Source: an uncultured Burkholderiales bacterium
GTDB lineage: Bacteria > Pseudomonadota > Gammaproteobacteria > Burkholderiales > Burkholderiaceae_C
Length of the DNA: 12,755 nt
NCBI GenBank assembly: GCA_903871865.1
Contig: CAIQIL010000441.1
Coordinates: 1 to 12,755 of the forward strand
Reading direction: 5' to 3'
The notes below the pieces were generated by a model, which searched no databases, was not told the origin of the DNA, and saw only the letters and a list, made by a program, of their open reading frames with translations. A program made the position numbers and the translations under genes. Shown here in pieces: positions 12,121 to 12,755 of the stretch (position 1 is its first letter; every line of letters begins with the position of its first letter).

Positions 12121-12755
12121 AGCAAGCCGAAGCCATCGCCATCGGTGTGGCCGCGCTGGCAGGGATCGCGCTGGCGGTCTGGCAGCGCGACAACCTCGCG
12201 GCGCTGGCCGGTGGCGACACGCCGGACGAAGACCAGACAGCGGGCACGCTGTACGAGGTCGGCAACTACATCGACCCGACAACCTGGGGCCAGGACATGA
12301 ACACCACCAACCGACAAGCCTTCCTGCGCATGCTGCGCGTGTCCGAGGGCACCGCAGGGCAGGGCGGCTATAACGCCCTGTTCGGCTGGCCGGCAAAGGG
12401 CCGCAGCTTCTTTGGCTACGCCGATCACCCGCGCCAGTTCTTCCCCTACACCGACAAGGCGGGCAAGGCCATCAAGACCAGCGCGGCCGGTGCCTACCAG
12501 ATCACGGCCACGACCTTTGATGACGTGGCGCCGCGCCTGGGCATCAGCGATTTCACGCCGGCAAGCCAGGACGCCATCGCGCTGGAACTGATCCGCCAGC
12601 GCGGCGGGCTGGCAGACATCGACGCAGGCCGATTTGAATCGGCGGTCAGCAAGGTGCGGCGCGTGTGGGCAAGCCTGCCGGGCGCCGGGTACGGACAGCA
12701 CGAGAATACGATCGAGTTCGTGCGCGACGCCTATGCCGACGCGATGCCGGCGTGA
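12117..12755 (+). CDS. Membrane-anchored lysozyme-like endolysin (GH104-like)
   Basis: 212 aa from a GTG that overlaps the upstream stop (GTGA), ending exactly at the window edge. Residues about 5-22 (EAIAIGVAALAGIALAVW) are an N-terminal membrane anchor or signal-anchor, followed by an acidic linker. The catalytic domain (about 60-212) has RVSEGT with the probable catalytic Glu77, GYNALFGW, YADHPRQFF, TSAAGAYQITATTFDD, DFTPASQDAIALELI and the hallmark VWASLPGAGYGQ. This set is typical of lambda-R-type GH104 lytic transglycosylases, which cleave the peptidoglycan glycan strand. The anchor, absent from lambda R, fits a virion-membrane enzyme for genome entry or a signal-arrest endolysin for release. 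Confidence 0.85.
   Translation: MKQAEAIAIGVAALAGIALAVWQRDNLAALAGGDTPDEDQTAGTLYEVGNYIDPTTWGQDMNTTNRQAFLRMLRVSEGTAGQGGYNALFGWPAKGRSFFGYADHPRQFFPYTDKAGKAIKTSAAGAYQITATTFDDVAPRLGISDFTPASQDAIALELIRQRGGLADIDAGRFESAVSKVRRVWASLPGAGYGQHENTIEFVRDAYADAMPA

Larger units (their letters stand above)
3858..12755 (+). mobile_element. Corticovirus (PM2)-like tailless prophage, right end beyond the window
   Basis: The element is defined by a divergent phage repressor, an HUH replication initiator, a packaging ATPase, a PM2 P2-like double-jelly-roll capsid protein, many small membrane proteins and a lysozyme, all tightly packed. No tail, portal or large-terminase gene is present. The left edge is placed between the YeeE/YedE promoter and the repressor 3' end (3807-3865); the exact base is uncertain. 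No integrase is seen. All genes except the repressor point right, and most neighbours overlap or are 1-15 bp apart. Every recognisable gene appears intact, so the element may be functional. The right attachment site and any further genes lie beyond 12755. Confidence 0.85.

Overview
The window is high-GC DNA whose gene content and codon use suggest a betaproteobacterium, probably Burkholderiales (inference from composition and protein style; no rRNA or tRNA is present). It has two parts: about 3.8 kb of ordinary chromosome on the left, and about 8.9 kb of an integrated tailless, probably membrane-containing phage of the PM2/corticovirus type. The phage runs to the right edge, so its right end is not visible.

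Chromosomal part (1-3,860). On the minus strand lie the 5' end of an AMP-forming acyl-CoA ligase/adenylation-domain gene and, upstream of it, a complete glutamine-hydrolysing asparagine synthase (asnB). The two probably form one transcription unit. A divergent plus-strand gene of unknown function (2362-2817) follows. A minus-strand pair of half-size YeeE/YedE membrane proteins (sulfur-compound transport family) comes next. An 18-bp palindrome upstream of that pair resembles the operators of persulfide/metal-sensing CsoR/CstR-type repressors.

Prophage part (about 3,860-12,755). A leftward HTH repressor is separated by a 211-bp control region from a tightly packed rightward gene train. The control region holds two copies, in opposite orientations, of the palindrome TGATCCCCCGATCA, a TTGACA-containing rightward promoter candidate wrapped in further palindromes, and an 11-bp perfect leader hairpin. 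The early genes are four very small ORFs, a protein with a cytosine-methyltransferase-like PPC motif, a large HUH rolling-circle replication initiator of the phiX174 gpA/P2 A type, a 59-aa protein, a four-cysteine zinc-ribbon protein, a membrane protein and a HerA/FtsK-type packaging ATPase. An intrinsic terminator and a second palindrome separate these from the late genes. The late genes are a small membrane protein, a double-jelly-roll major capsid protein resembling PM2 P2, three small proteins with C-terminal membrane anchors, a beta-rich candidate vertex/spike protein and a membrane-anchored GH104-like lysozyme.

How they fit together. The HUH initiator would nick and replicate a circular genome, and the ATPase would package DNA into a capsid of double-jelly-roll capsomers surrounding a lipid vesicle studded with the small membrane proteins. 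The spike would bind the host and the anchored lysozyme would open the cell wall. The repressor would hold the early promoter silent, and the zinc-ribbon protein is a candidate late activator by analogy with PM2 P14. No integrase is visible, so use of host XerCD or a gene beyond the right edge are the open options. All relationships are from reading motifs by eye; no database search was run.
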